NCBI GenBank assembly: GCA_029259945.1
Contig: JAJDEF010000022.1
Coordinates: forward strand, 124,001-188,000
Direction: 5' to 3'
Source of the DNA: Planctomycetota bacterium
GTDB lineage: Bacteria > Planctomycetota > Planctomycetia > Pirellulales > Lacipirellulaceae
DNA: 64,000 nt
Part shown: piece by piece, positions 8,745 to 16,625 of the stretch
Layout: each line of letters starts with the position of its first letter
Numbering within the stretch: position 1 is the first letter of the stretch
Made by a program: the position numbers and the translations under genes
The notes under the pieces: model-generated
Told to the model about the DNA's origin: nothing
Seen by the model: the letters and a program-made list of their open reading frames with translations, nothing else
Database searches by the model: none

Positions 8745-9206
8745 CTACGCTTCCAGAGACAAGCTTCCGCTCGCCGGCGTCGCTGCCATGCTCAGATGAG
8801 GCACCCCGGCCAGCCTAGGTTTTGCTGCTTCTTCTTCATGCTTTTTGCAAGCAAGCACCCAGGTCTCGCGTTCGTAGGCTAGTAGCTCGATGCAAGTATC
8901 GAGATTCTCTACCGATTGATTAATCCGGCAGGACGCCAACTCGCGGTAGATAAAAGCGTACTGCTCTTCCAGTTGCTTCGAAGTCTCTTCGCTGCCGGCA
9001 GCTGCCCCATGCGTCAGCTCGCCCACGATGTCGGCTGCGCGTCCTAGCAGTTGGTCAATCACTCCCAAGTCCTCCTCGTTGCCCCACAGCTCTCTTGCCT
9101 TACGACAAAAACGACACGCCCCATCGAGCAACATCAAATGAAGCTGCGGTTGCGAAGCCGAAAGGACTTTACCATCAAGATACTGACGACTGGAGGCTTG
9201 AGACAT
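8745..9206 (-). CDS. fliS: Flagellar export chaperone FliS
   Basis: This 153-residue helical protein lies at the 3' end of the flagellar cluster, directly downstream of fliD. FliS binds the disordered C terminus of unexported flagellin in the cytoplasm and hands it to the export gate. The N-terminal pattern (LSASQPQLHLMLLDGACRF) corresponds to the family's conserved PxxLixmLydgal segment. The product is slightly longer than typical FliS (about 130), with an Ala/Pro-rich C-terminal tail. Confidence 0.88.
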   Translation of the reverse strand: MSQASSRQYLDGKVLSASQPQLHLMLLDGACRFCRKARELWGNEEDLGVIDQLLGRAADIVGELTHGAAAGSEETSKQLEEQYAFIYRELASCRINQSVENLDTCIELLAYERETWVLACKKHEEEAAKPRLAGVPHLSMAATPASGSLSLEA

Positions 9207-9260
9207 GCTTTACACTTTTCTGCTAAGGGAATGCTGGGGAGAGAAAATTATCTTCCGGTA

Positions 9261-12200
9261 CTAAACCAACGGGGCGATCGGCGAAAGCGCGTTCAGCGCC
9301 GTTTGACTCGTCTGTAGACCGGCAATCACTTGTTCGAGTTGAAAAAACGAAAGCAACAATCGTTCACGCTGACGGTCTAGCGAATCGTTAAATTGTTCAA
9401 TTCGAGCAAGATTCAAATCGATGGTCGCTTGCAGCGAATCGTTCCGACTGGTCAACAATCCCGCATCAGCGCCTGCCAACCTTTCAATCGACTCGTTAAA
9501 CTTGGCCACGACACCTCGATCGGTGTCGGTAAAAAGCGACTGCAAACTCTTCGCATCGGTACTGAATGCTTCTTGCAATTCCGACTTATCCAGCACGAGT
9601 TTGCCCTTGTCGTCCAAGCTTAAGCCGATCGCTTCTAACGACTCAAACGAGCCCACTCCTAAGAATCGATCGGTGAGCAACCGCGAGAGTTCGGTATCAA
9701 CGCGTAACGCTTCGTTCGTTCCAAAAAGCAACCCGGTGGTCAGATCGGTCTCGTTGAACTCAGTAAACCCGTCCAAGTCAGAACGAATCGCGTTGTAAGA
9801 CTTAACAAAATCCTCGACCAGCTCGACGATCGTCTCGTCCGACTTTTCAACGGTCACATCGATCGGAGTAGCGCTTGCCGCAACGACCGTCAAATCGACC
9901 CCAGTAATGATTTCGTCAAAGTCATTCGTCGACGAGCGAATCAATACCCCGGCACCCACCGTCTGCTGTTCGCCCAAGACAATCAGGGCATCGCGGGCCT
10001 TCGAGGTCTCAGTAAACGTAAACCCCGTCCCCTCGGCATCCAGCAAAATCTCATTCGCCGAGCCGGTCTTGTCGACCACCAGCGAAAGTCGATACCCCAC
10101 GCCATCGAAAAATGCGCTGGCCGTCACTCCCGAATCCAAATCATTGATCCGATCGGCAACCGCGTTCAAGGCACCTTGGCTTGCGCTCTGAGCACTAAAT
10201 AGCCCAATACCATCGACGGTCGTTGTCGTGGTGGCGGTACTCAAAATCTTTAAGTCCGCCGCCGCGGTGCCGTTCACATCCTCAACCAACAAGTTCTCGC
10301 TACCCCCGGCATTGTCAGTCAGCAAAATACCGGTGCCAGAAGAATTGATGCTAGCCGTGACACCCACTCCTTGTGTCGCTGCATCTGCGTTAATCGCATC
10401 AATCAACTGTCCAACGGTCGTAATCCCTGCGTGTGCGCTATTCAAATCAAATGCCAACACCTTCTCTTTCGAATCGGTGATTCGAATATCGCTAAAATCG
10501 ATTCCCGCGCCGTCATTCAACGAAGCCAGACTTATCGAATTCGTCGAGCCATCGATACCAGACAAATCAACTGAGGATCGAGCAGTCCCGTCAATCACCT
10601 GCGTATCTTGCCCACTGATATCAACCGTCTCGCTAGCTCGCGTCAAATTCAAGTCCGCAGCCAACGTGCCGTTCACATCTTTCACACCCAGCGTTTGAGT
10701 ACCGAGCGCCGTGTCAGTGATGATAATACCATCGCCCGTGGTGTTGATACTTGCCGTCACGCCCACCGTAGCGGCATTGATTGCATCCAACACATCGCCA
10801 ATCGTCTTCGCCTCGCTTCCAGCCGCATTCAGATCGATCGCTGCTGAAACGCCGTTCGTATCCGTAATCGTAATATCGCTGGCCGTAATTCCTGCGCCAC
10901 CATTCAGCGAAGAAAGCAGCGTTGCTTCGCTCAGTGTTTGACGTCCTAACGTCCCACTTCCCACCGAAGCGACGCTCGTCGAGTTCACAATCCCCAAAGC
11001 GGTCGCCGAAGTCGTGGCTCCCGAATCGGCGATAACCAAATTCCCCGTTCCGCCAGAAGTGTCGGTGAGAACAATACCATTTCGCGAGTCGTTTACTTTA
11101 GCAGACACCAGAGCGGCAGACCCGTTAATCAGATCGACCACATCCTGAACGGTTTCAGCACTAGAAAGATCGATCGTTGTAGGCCCACCCCCATTGCGAT
11201 CAGTAATATCGATATCCCCAAGCGTCCCAACACCTGCGCCACCTTTCAGCGAAGAAAGTAACGTGTCTCGCAATCCCGAAACTAAGCGAGTCCCCGTGAT
11301 GACTCCGCCGGCAGCCGTAGTCGTCAGCCCTAAGTCCTCTGCCGCCGAGCCGGTCAGTCCATTTCCAATCGTAAATGTCCCGCCTCCGCTCGTCGTGTCG
11401 GTCACTTGCAAACGGTTGCCGTCTGCCGAGATCGCGGCCGTCACTTTCCCTGTGAAGTCAGTATCGTTATTAATCGCGTCCACTACGTTCTGAAGCGTGG
11501 TCGTGCCCGAGAGATCGACCCCAGCCGAAGTCCCGTCAAGCAGCGTAATCGCAAGATCATCGATATTCGTGGTGTCGTTGGTTATGCGAACGCCGTTGCC
11601 GTCATTCAATCTTGTCAAACGTGTGGCCCCGTGCAACGTAAAAACGTCGTCACCCGTCAGTAACGATCCAACCGGAGTTGGATTGAGTAACCCCAAGTTC
11701 GCAGCCGTCGAACCGCCAGCCGACTCCGTCACATTCAGTGTCCCACCGCCACCTGCCGTATCGGTGAGCGTAAAGCGATCGCCACTCACATCAGCCGTCA
11801 CACTGATCGTGCTATTCTGATTGATGGCATCCAGCACCTCGTCCACACTCGTAGCCAGCGTAAGATCGATCACCGCCGAGGCGCCACTCGAATCGGTGAT
11901 ATTAATTTCGCCTCGCGATACCCCCGAACCATTATTTAGTTCGTCGAGCGAGATACCTTTATCGATAAACCCGCCAAAACCAAAGCTAAGGATCCCCGTC
12001 GATTGAATATCGTCCAACGTTTCAAAACGTTGACTAATAAGCTGCTGAGACGCTGCGGTTTGGACAGGTTGAACCTTAAAATTACCCACCGGAGGATTAC
12101 CGCCACTCGACAACACCGCCGTCAGCACATCCTCGTTTTGCGACGTCACCTTACGAGCTTGAAACGGGTCACTCACGTTGAGCTTACCCAAGTCGAACTT

Positions 12201-12374
12201 CAAACTAAGAACACGCGACGAAAGCGAATTGACCGCCAATTGCTGCTGCTGCAACCCTTGGTTGCGCGAAGCGAGCAGATCGCGCGGAGCCCCGGCGACG
12301 ATCATCAATTGATCGACGGTATCCGTAATCGGAATCCCGGTAATCAAACCCACATTGGAAGTAATTCTGCCCAT
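9261..12374 (-). CDS. fliD: Flagellar filament cap FliD (hook-associated protein 2), greatly enlarged
   Basis: At 1037 residues this is about twice the usual FliD length. The N-terminal domain (ITGIPITDTVDQLM, then LASRNQGLQQQ) and the C-terminal FliD_C domain (LVEDFVKSYNAIRSDLDGF, then GLSLDDKGKLVLD, ending in a coiled coil) are normal. The excess lies in the middle: about five tandem copies of a module starting like LLSSLNGGAGI and ending like GIIITDT, which resembles flagellin hook-IN repeats. FliD caps the growing filament and folds flagellin. The frame extends upstream to a GTG at 12443, but the ATG at 12374 matches the family N terminus. It is followed by fliS. Confidence 0.9.
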   Translation of the reverse strand: MGRITSNVGLITGIPITDTVDQLMIVAGAPRDLLASRNQGLQQQQLAVNSLSSRVLSLKFDLGKLNVSDPFQARKVTSQNEDVLTAVLSSGGNPPVGNFKVQPVQTAASQQLISQRFETLDDIQSTGILSFGFGGFIDKGISLDELNNGSGVSRGEINITDSSGASAVIDLTLATSVDEVLDAINQNSTISVTADVSGDRFTLTDTAGGGGTLNVTESAGGSTAANLGLLNPTPVGSLLTGDDVFTLHGATRLTRLNDGNGVRITNDTTNIDDLAITLLDGTSAGVDLSGTTTLQNVVDAINNDTDFTGKVTAAISADGNRLQVTDTTSGGGTFTIGNGLTGSAAEDLGLTTTAAGGVITGTRLVSGLRDTLLSSLKGGAGVGTLGDIDITDRNGGGPTTIDLSSAETVQDVVDLINGSAALVSAKVNDSRNGIVLTDTSGGTGNLVIADSGATTSATALGIVNSTSVASVGSGTLGRQTLSEATLLSSLNGGAGITASDITITDTNGVSAAIDLNAAGSEAKTIGDVLDAINAATVGVTASINTTGDGIIITDTALGTQTLGVKDVNGTLAADLNLTRASETVDISGQDTQVIDGTARSSVDLSGIDGSTNSISLASLNDGAGIDFSDIRITDSKEKVLAFDLNSAHAGITTVGQLIDAINADAATQGVGVTASINSSGTGILLTDNAGGSENLLVEDVNGTAAADLKILSTATTTTTVDGIGLFSAQSASQGALNAVADRINDLDSGVTASAFFDGVGYRLSLVVDKTGSANEILLDAEGTGFTFTETSKARDALIVLGEQQTVGAGVLIRSSTNDFDEIITGVDLTVVAASATPIDVTVEKSDETIVELVEDFVKSYNAIRSDLDGFTEFNETDLTTGLLFGTNEALRVDTELSRLLTDRFLGVGSFESLEAIGLSLDDKGKLVLDKSELQEAFSTDAKSLQSLFTDTDRGVVAKFNESIERLAGADAGLLTSRNDSLQATIDLNLARIEQFNDSLDRQRERLLLSFFQLEQVIAGLQTSQTALNALSPIAPLV

Positions 12375-12682
12375 GTATCTTAGAGTCGCTCGCTTGGCTC
12401 CATCGATCCACCCACGTTGAACACTAAAGAAATAGTAGGTCACCGCAACACACCGCTTCTAGTGGTATCGTCCCCTTTTAGGCAATCGCTAAAGTCTGTC
12501 TGACCGAAACCAGCCTGATGCTAGCAAAACGGTTGGATTACAACCCCGTTAGTTACACATACGCCGGGCTGGATTTCGTTTTCAAGCCCGGAGGGCTGTC
12601 ATTTATACACAAGTCGCCACGGCATTTTGCTTGATGGTCCGGCGTTGTTGACACCCCAACCCCGAAGGGGAGATCCTAAATC

Positions 12683-12725
12683 AGCCCAGGGTGGAGTCCG
12701 CCGCAGGCGGACGCAACCCTGGGTT
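12683..12725. repeat. AGCCCAGGGT/ACCCTGGGT inverted repeat, copy 1
   Basis: agcccagggt at the left pairs with accctgggtt at the right, around an inner palindrome gtccgccgcaggcggac. The same outer arms recur at 12819-12875 (opposite order) and at 35564-35602. Confidence 0.7.
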
Positions 12726-12818
12726 CGATGGTCACATCCAACAAAACCCTGAAAGGGTGGCCCTAACGCCACGCCTGTTAGAATCACCCCTTTGGGGTTG
12801 GGTCATGGATGGATTGGT

Positions 12819-12875
12819 TACCCAGGGTTGCGCAAATATTCGCTTTCGCTCCTATTTACTACACCCTGGGCTAGC
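12819..12875. repeat. AGCCCAGGGT-family inverted repeat, copy 2
   Basis: acccagggttgcgc at the left and acaccctgggcta at the right are complementary in their core, with an AT-richer centre. It is related to the copies at 12683 and 35564. Confidence 0.65.
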
Positions 12876-12978
12876 ATAGGGCTGGCCCGTTGGGCCGGGA
12901 GAGTCGATACGCACACTTATAGCTCGGAGGGCTGGCATAACTGACCGGGTTGCAACCCCACGACCTTACGCAACGTCC

Positions 12979-13018
12979 ACAAAAAAACCGGTCCGACCCA
13001 CAAAGGGCCGAACCGGTT
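12979..13018 (-). terminator. Rho-independent terminator of fliC
   Basis: A 14-bp stem (13018-13005 pairing with 12999-12986) is followed on the minus strand by seven T residues (12987-12981). The two imperfect positions become G-U wobbles only in minus-strand RNA, so the structure is oriented for the flagellin transcript. It lies about 30 bp after the fliC stop. Confidence 0.85.
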
Positions 13019-13046
13019 CGTTATCGTTCTTAATTTAACGCTCAGC

Positions 13047-15203
13047 TTACCGAAGCAAGGCCAAAACGTTTTGCGGATTCTGGTTGGAAATCTGCAGTAC
13101 CGTAGTACCCGATTGAACCAGAATCTGAGCCCGCGTCAAAGCCGCCGATTCAGTGGCAAAGTCCGCGTCACGAATCGAGCTTTCAGCATCGGTCAAGTTG
13201 ACCAACGTGTCGTTGAGTGCTTGCTTATTGGTTTCCAAAGTCGTTCTCTGGAATGCACCCAATCGACCGCGAAGTGAAGTCACTTCGTCAATCGCTTCTT
13301 CGACGATGCTCGCTGCAACATCCAACTTGGTGCTAGACAGCGAAGAAGTACCACCTGTGCCCAGTTGGAACAGCTTACCGCTCACACCACCCAGACGGGC
13401 GGTGTTCACGCTGCCGATGCCCAAACGAGCTTGCTGGTTGCTGACCACGTCAGGACCAAGTTGGAACAACGCACCACCGCCGGTGATGGTGAAACCAATC
13501 GAGCCCGTGGTGGCAGACTTAATCGTCGTGGTAATGTCGAGGGTCGCAGTATTGATCGACAGCTCGTTGCCTTTACCTGTCGCCGAGACACCGTTGACCG
13601 AAGCCACAATGTCAGCACCAACTTGCCGTGAACCCTGGTTAACCGCAGTCGTAAAGGTGCCTGCTGGAGTAGCACCCGTACCTTCGCTGATAACTTGCAG
13701 GTCAACTACCGAATCGGTACCAAAAGTTGACGAAGTCAGTTCGAGCGTCGCGCCATTGGCTACGGCAGTCACACCCGTGGCGTCACTCACCAGATTGATA
13801 CCGGTGACCAACTGTGTGAGTGTGGTGTTCGCACCGAAGCTCAACACCTCAGAACCATCTGTACCAGATAGCTCTAGTACAACCGCATTAGTGATACCAC
13901 CAGTTCCAACACCACCAGCAAAAGCAGCTGCGGCATTGAGGTTGTCCGTACCAGCACTTCCAGCGGTACCTGTGGTGGCGTTGTAGTTGGCGTCACCAGT
14001 GGTGGTCGTCAGTGCTGCATTAAAATCAGTCAGGTCATTAATCGCGGTGGTGATTGCTGACAAGGCAACGGTTTCTGAGTCATCCACGGTGACTGTAATG
14101 ACATTGGTGCCCGAGTCATACACTGCCGTCGGTACGCCAGTACCAATCGATGCATTTTCAGCAATCGTGATCGTGGTACCATCGGCTGCTGTCCCTGTAG
14201 CTGCCGCAGTCACAAGAATGTCTGAGTCGCCAGCGACACGGCCGGCTGTTGTCAACGTAGCAACGGTGGCTGCGTCCGCGACATCCGTAGTGGTCACCGT
14301 ACCAGTACCTGTTGCTGCCGCGGCAGTAACAATTTCAGTAGCGCCTTGAATCGCAGAGGCAATATTTGCCACAGTCGCAGTTCCAGAGGCTTGCGTCACC
14401 GTTACTTGCAAGATACCTGCACCATCGACGGTTGCTGCAGCTGCACCACCCCCGAACGTGACGTTAATATCAGTAATGGTATTTAAGAAAGCTTCATTAC
14501 CCGCGGCTGCAGTAATGGTGATGGTGTCATCTGCACCACTATTTTTCAAAACAGCAGATGCTACACCAGCTATGGCCGTGTTCGTTGCATCAATGTTCGC
14601 AGTCGAAGCAACAGCTGTAGTAGCGACAGGAACATTTGCAACATCCACCTGAGCCTTGGTCGCGGCAGTCGTCACGTTGATGTCGACGCTCACCGAACCC
14701 GTTGAACCCAGGTTAGCCTGGTCAATCTTCAGATCCGAAATGTTCGTGAAACCTGCTCCTGCAGTCGTAATAAAGTCTAGGCTACCGTCCAACAGACGTC
14801 GGCCTTGGAAGGTCGTGGTCTGGGCGATTCGGTTCAAGGCTTCGAGCGAGCTATCAAGCTGCAACTGATTCGCAGAGATTTGCTCACCGCTCAAAGCACC
14901 CGTGTTGGCACTCTCGGTCACCAGACCGCGAATATCGTTAAGCAGCGAGCTGACCTGGCCCAACGCACTATCGGCGGTGGCGATCACCTGGTTGGCACGA
15001 TCGGTATTGCCGATCGCACGGCGGATCGAAGTAATATCGCTCCGCAAGTTTTCGCTGGCGATCAAACCGGCAGGATCATCCTTACCCGTGTTGATTCGCA
15101 GACCAGTACTCAAACGAGTTAAAGCTTGGTTCAAGCTCGCATTCGATCGACCCAACGTATTCTGGGCAACGAGCGAGCTTACATTTGTGTTAATCCGTGT
15201 CAT
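13047..15203 (-). CDS. fliC: Flagellin with enlarged central domain
   Basis: The 718-residue flagellin is built in the usual way. A conserved N-terminal D0/D1 (RINTNVSSLVAQNTLGRSN, then LSTGLRINTGKDDPAGL) and C-terminal D1/D0 (ALTRAQILVQSGTTVLQ, ending QNPQNVLALLR) flank a surface-exposed insert of about 450 residues rich in Ala, Thr, Val and Gly. The insert contains a YDSGTNVITVTVDDSE module also found in FlgL. The ATG at 15203 has AAGGGG at good spacing; an in-frame GTG at 15212 lies too close to it. It has its own leader and terminator and is probably regulated by the adjacent csrA/fliW pair. Confidence 0.93.
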   Translation of the reverse strand: MTRINTNVSSLVAQNTLGRSNASLNQALTRLSTGLRINTGKDDPAGLIASENLRSDITSIRRAIGNTDRANQVIATADSALGQVSSLLNDIRGLVTESANTGALSGEQISANQLQLDSSLEALNRIAQTTTFQGRRLLDGSLDFITTAGAGFTNISDLKIDQANLGSTGSVSVDINVTTAATKAQVDVANVPVATTAVASTANIDATNTAIAGVASAVLKNSGADDTITITAAAGNEAFLNTITDINVTFGGGAAAATVDGAGILQVTVTQASGTATVANIASAIQGATEIVTAAAATGTGTVTTTDVADAATVATLTTAGRVAGDSDILVTAAATGTAADGTTITIAENASIGTGVPTAVYDSGTNVITVTVDDSETVALSAITTAINDLTDFNAALTTTTGDANYNATTGTAGSAGTDNLNAAAAFAGGVGTGGITNAVVLELSGTDGSEVLSFGANTTLTQLVTGINLVSDATGVTAVANGATLELTSSTFGTDSVVDLQVISEGTGATPAGTFTTAVNQGSRQVGADIVASVNGVSATGKGNELSINTATLDITTTIKSATTGSIGFTITGGGALFQLGPDVVSNQQARLGIGSVNTARLGGVSGKLFQLGTGGTSSLSSTKLDVAASIVEEAIDEVTSLRGRLGAFQRTTLETNKQALNDTLVNLTDAESSIRDADFATESAALTRAQILVQSGTTVLQISNQNPQNVLALLR

Positions 15204-15254
15204 TTCAAACACCCCTTGTAAAAAAACCAGTTTTCAACGGAAGACCGGATCTGG

Positions 15255-15271
15255 GGAGTCAGATCGACTCC
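15255..15271 (-). promoter_or_regulatory. GGA-containing hairpin in the flagellin leader (possible CsrA site)
   Basis: On the minus strand GGAGTC and GACTCC pair around a 5-nt loop, about 50 nt before the flagellin start. CsrA binds GGA-containing hairpins and represses flagellin translation in Bacillus-type systems. Here the GGA is in the stem rather than the loop, so the assignment is tentative. Confidence 0.3.
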
Positions 15272-15300
15272 GGCCTCTCACATGTTCATCTCACGGCGCC

Positions 15301-15313
15301 GAGGACACTCCTC
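15301..15313 (-). promoter_or_regulatory. Second small GGA hairpin in the flagellin leader
   Basis: On the minus strand GAGGA and TCCTC pair around a 3-nt loop, about 100 nt upstream of the flagellin start. It may be part of a multi-site CsrA target with the hairpin at 15255. Confidence 0.25.
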
Positions 15314-15486
15314 AAAACTTAATTCACCGTTGTCGTATTCCTTCGACGGCCCTCGGCATCCACCTCGCCCTGCTCCGTGTTGGGTAACCGGCTTACATGG
15401 CTATCCAACTGTAGGACGAATTTTGAGCGATGCGCATCAAAAACTGAAAAACGCTCGTTCTGACTGGCGAACCGTCTATGGGCTTA

Positions 15487-15514
15487 ACATCGACTTGGTA
15501 AGATAGGTGCTTTA
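15487..15514 (-). promoter_or_regulatory. Possible sigma-28-type flagellin promoter
   Basis: On the minus strand TAAA (15514-15511) is followed after 16 nt by GTCGATGT (15494-15487). This resembles the FliA consensus TAAA-N15-GCCGATAA with several mismatches and one extra spacer base. It would give a leader of roughly 270 nt. Confidence 0.3.
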
Positions 15515-15668
15515 AGTGGATGCTGTCTTTTTATGCGAAAAACCTTCTTAATCGCATTTGCGCCACCCTCAACCGCTACTGCCCGCAAAGTCGATACCCG
15601 ATGATGCAAATTCGCCACAATGAGAGCGGGCGGGAAAACAAGAAAAGTTTCCCAAATAGATCGCTCGG

Positions 15669-15902
15669 CTACTTGCTGGCCTGAGCATCTGGCCCCAATA
15701 GCCGCGCATCGTCCTGCTTTAAGAGTGCCGCCTGACGATTTTCTCGCTGGATTGCTTCGTAAACTTCACGACGATGCACAGGAATCTCTTTCGGCGCATC
15801 AATACCAAGCTTCACCTTATCGCCCCGAACGTCGACCACCGTAATCACGACGTTATCACCAATGATAATGCTCTCGTCACGTTGTCTCGACAGAACCAAC
15901 AT
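15669..15902 (-). CDS. csrA: Carbon storage regulator CsrA
   Basis: This 77-residue protein starts with the canonical [16 protein letters not shown] and continues with [16 protein letters not shown], which carries the conserved RNA-binding Arg near residue 44. CsrA homodimers bind GGA motifs in mRNA leaders and block translation. It lies between fliW and fliC on the same strand, which is the classical arrangement of the FliW-CsrA-flagellin homeostatic switch. The C-terminal tail beyond residue 60 is longer than in E. coli CsrA. Confidence 0.95.
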   Translation of the reverse strand: MLVLSRQRDESIIIGDNVVITVVDVRGDKVKLGIDAPKEIPVHRREVYEAIQRENRQAALLKQDDARLLGPDAQASK

Positions 15903-16011
15903 CTTGCACTCCTGGCCACACGCGAGGCAAATGCCCCCAATGTGAAGGGATTATTTTTATTATTCGGGGGAATCTAAAAGCTTGACACAATACGACTACA
16001 TGCACACCGTC

Positions 16012-16452
16012 TTACGCCGTTCGACGCAGTGCAACGTTCGCCACCGAAAGTGGGAACTGCACCGGATACGCATCTTTGGTCACCACTTGGCAACCACGCC
16101 GATTCTCGACGTTGATCACCAACGGGGCACGTAGATTCAATGTAAGTCCACTCGGCTGCCGACTGGCAATCACCGCAACTTCGGCATCGCGCTCGGTAGC
16201 AAGCTCAAGAGTCCGCAAATCGCTACGATCAACACGAAGCTGATAATCAGAAACAAACCGCCGGGGGCTCACAATGCCCAAAGCGATATGCCCACGTTCG
16301 ATACTCTGCAGCCAGCCCAAGGCCGGATTCTCAGAGTCGGTCAGCAAGACCCAACGTCGGCAATCCTCGAGTCCAATCAGACCCTGGTCGAAATACAGCT
16401 CGTCTTGCGGAGGGACCGATAACGTCCCAAAACGTGTCGTTAAGACATCCAT
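16012..16452 (-). CDS. fliW: Flagellar assembly factor FliW
   Basis: This 146-residue cytoplasmic protein matches FliW. The N-terminal beta strands contain the FDQGLIGLEDCRRW segment, the centre has LGWLQSIERGHIALGIVSP, and the C-terminal region has LNLRAPLVINVENRRGCQ. FliW binds either flagellin or CsrA, relieving CsrA repression when flagellin is exported. Its position immediately upstream of csrA supports the assignment. Confidence 0.92.
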   Translation of the reverse strand: MDVLTTRFGTLSVPPQDELYFDQGLIGLEDCRRWVLLTDSENPALGWLQSIERGHIALGIVSPRRFVSDYQLRVDRSDLRTLELATERDAEVAVIASRQPSGLTLNLRAPLVINVENRRGCQVVTKDAYPVQFPLSVANVALRRTA

Positions 16453-16625
16453 TTGCCTACCACGCCTTCCATGACCTACCTACGACTAAGCCTCTACAGC
16501 TAAGAATTCGGGTTCACCGCTTAGCCGCTAGGCACACTAGCCGGTACTTCCACGCAATGCGCGCATCAATCACCGACTCCTAGGTACTATCGACAAAGAA
16601 AGGATAGAGAAGCCAGTAAATCTAG

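Larger units (their letters stand above)
12375..12985. other. Repeat-filled spacer between fliD and fliC
   Basis: About 600 bp separate flagellin from fliD. The proximal part (12375-12540) shows nothing recognisable and would hold any fliD promoter. From about 12540 to 12960 the DNA is a patchwork of short GC-rich palindromes and tetra- to hexanucleotide inverted repeats, such as aagcccggagggct and accctgaaagggtgg. Several short open frames here are repeat-derived and not credible genes. Confidence 0.6.
15204..15668 (-). other. Flagellin leader and promoter region
   Basis: About 465 bp separate fliC from csrA. The part near the start codon contains many GGA triplets and two small hairpins, described separately. 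A possible sigma-28-like promoter lies near 15487-15514. No protein-coding frame in this interval looks real. Confidence 0.5.

Noticed and set aside
9393-12006. Several plus-strand open frames inside fliD
   Set aside because: They are Ser/Val/Pro-rich mirror frames of the repetitive fliD coding sequence, without ribosome sites or family motifs.
12599-12879. Small frames in the fliD-fliC spacer
   Set aside because: They consist of translated short palindromic repeats.
13153-14868. Plus-strand frames inside the flagellin gene
   Set aside because: Mirror frames of a low-complexity Ala/Thr/Val coding region.
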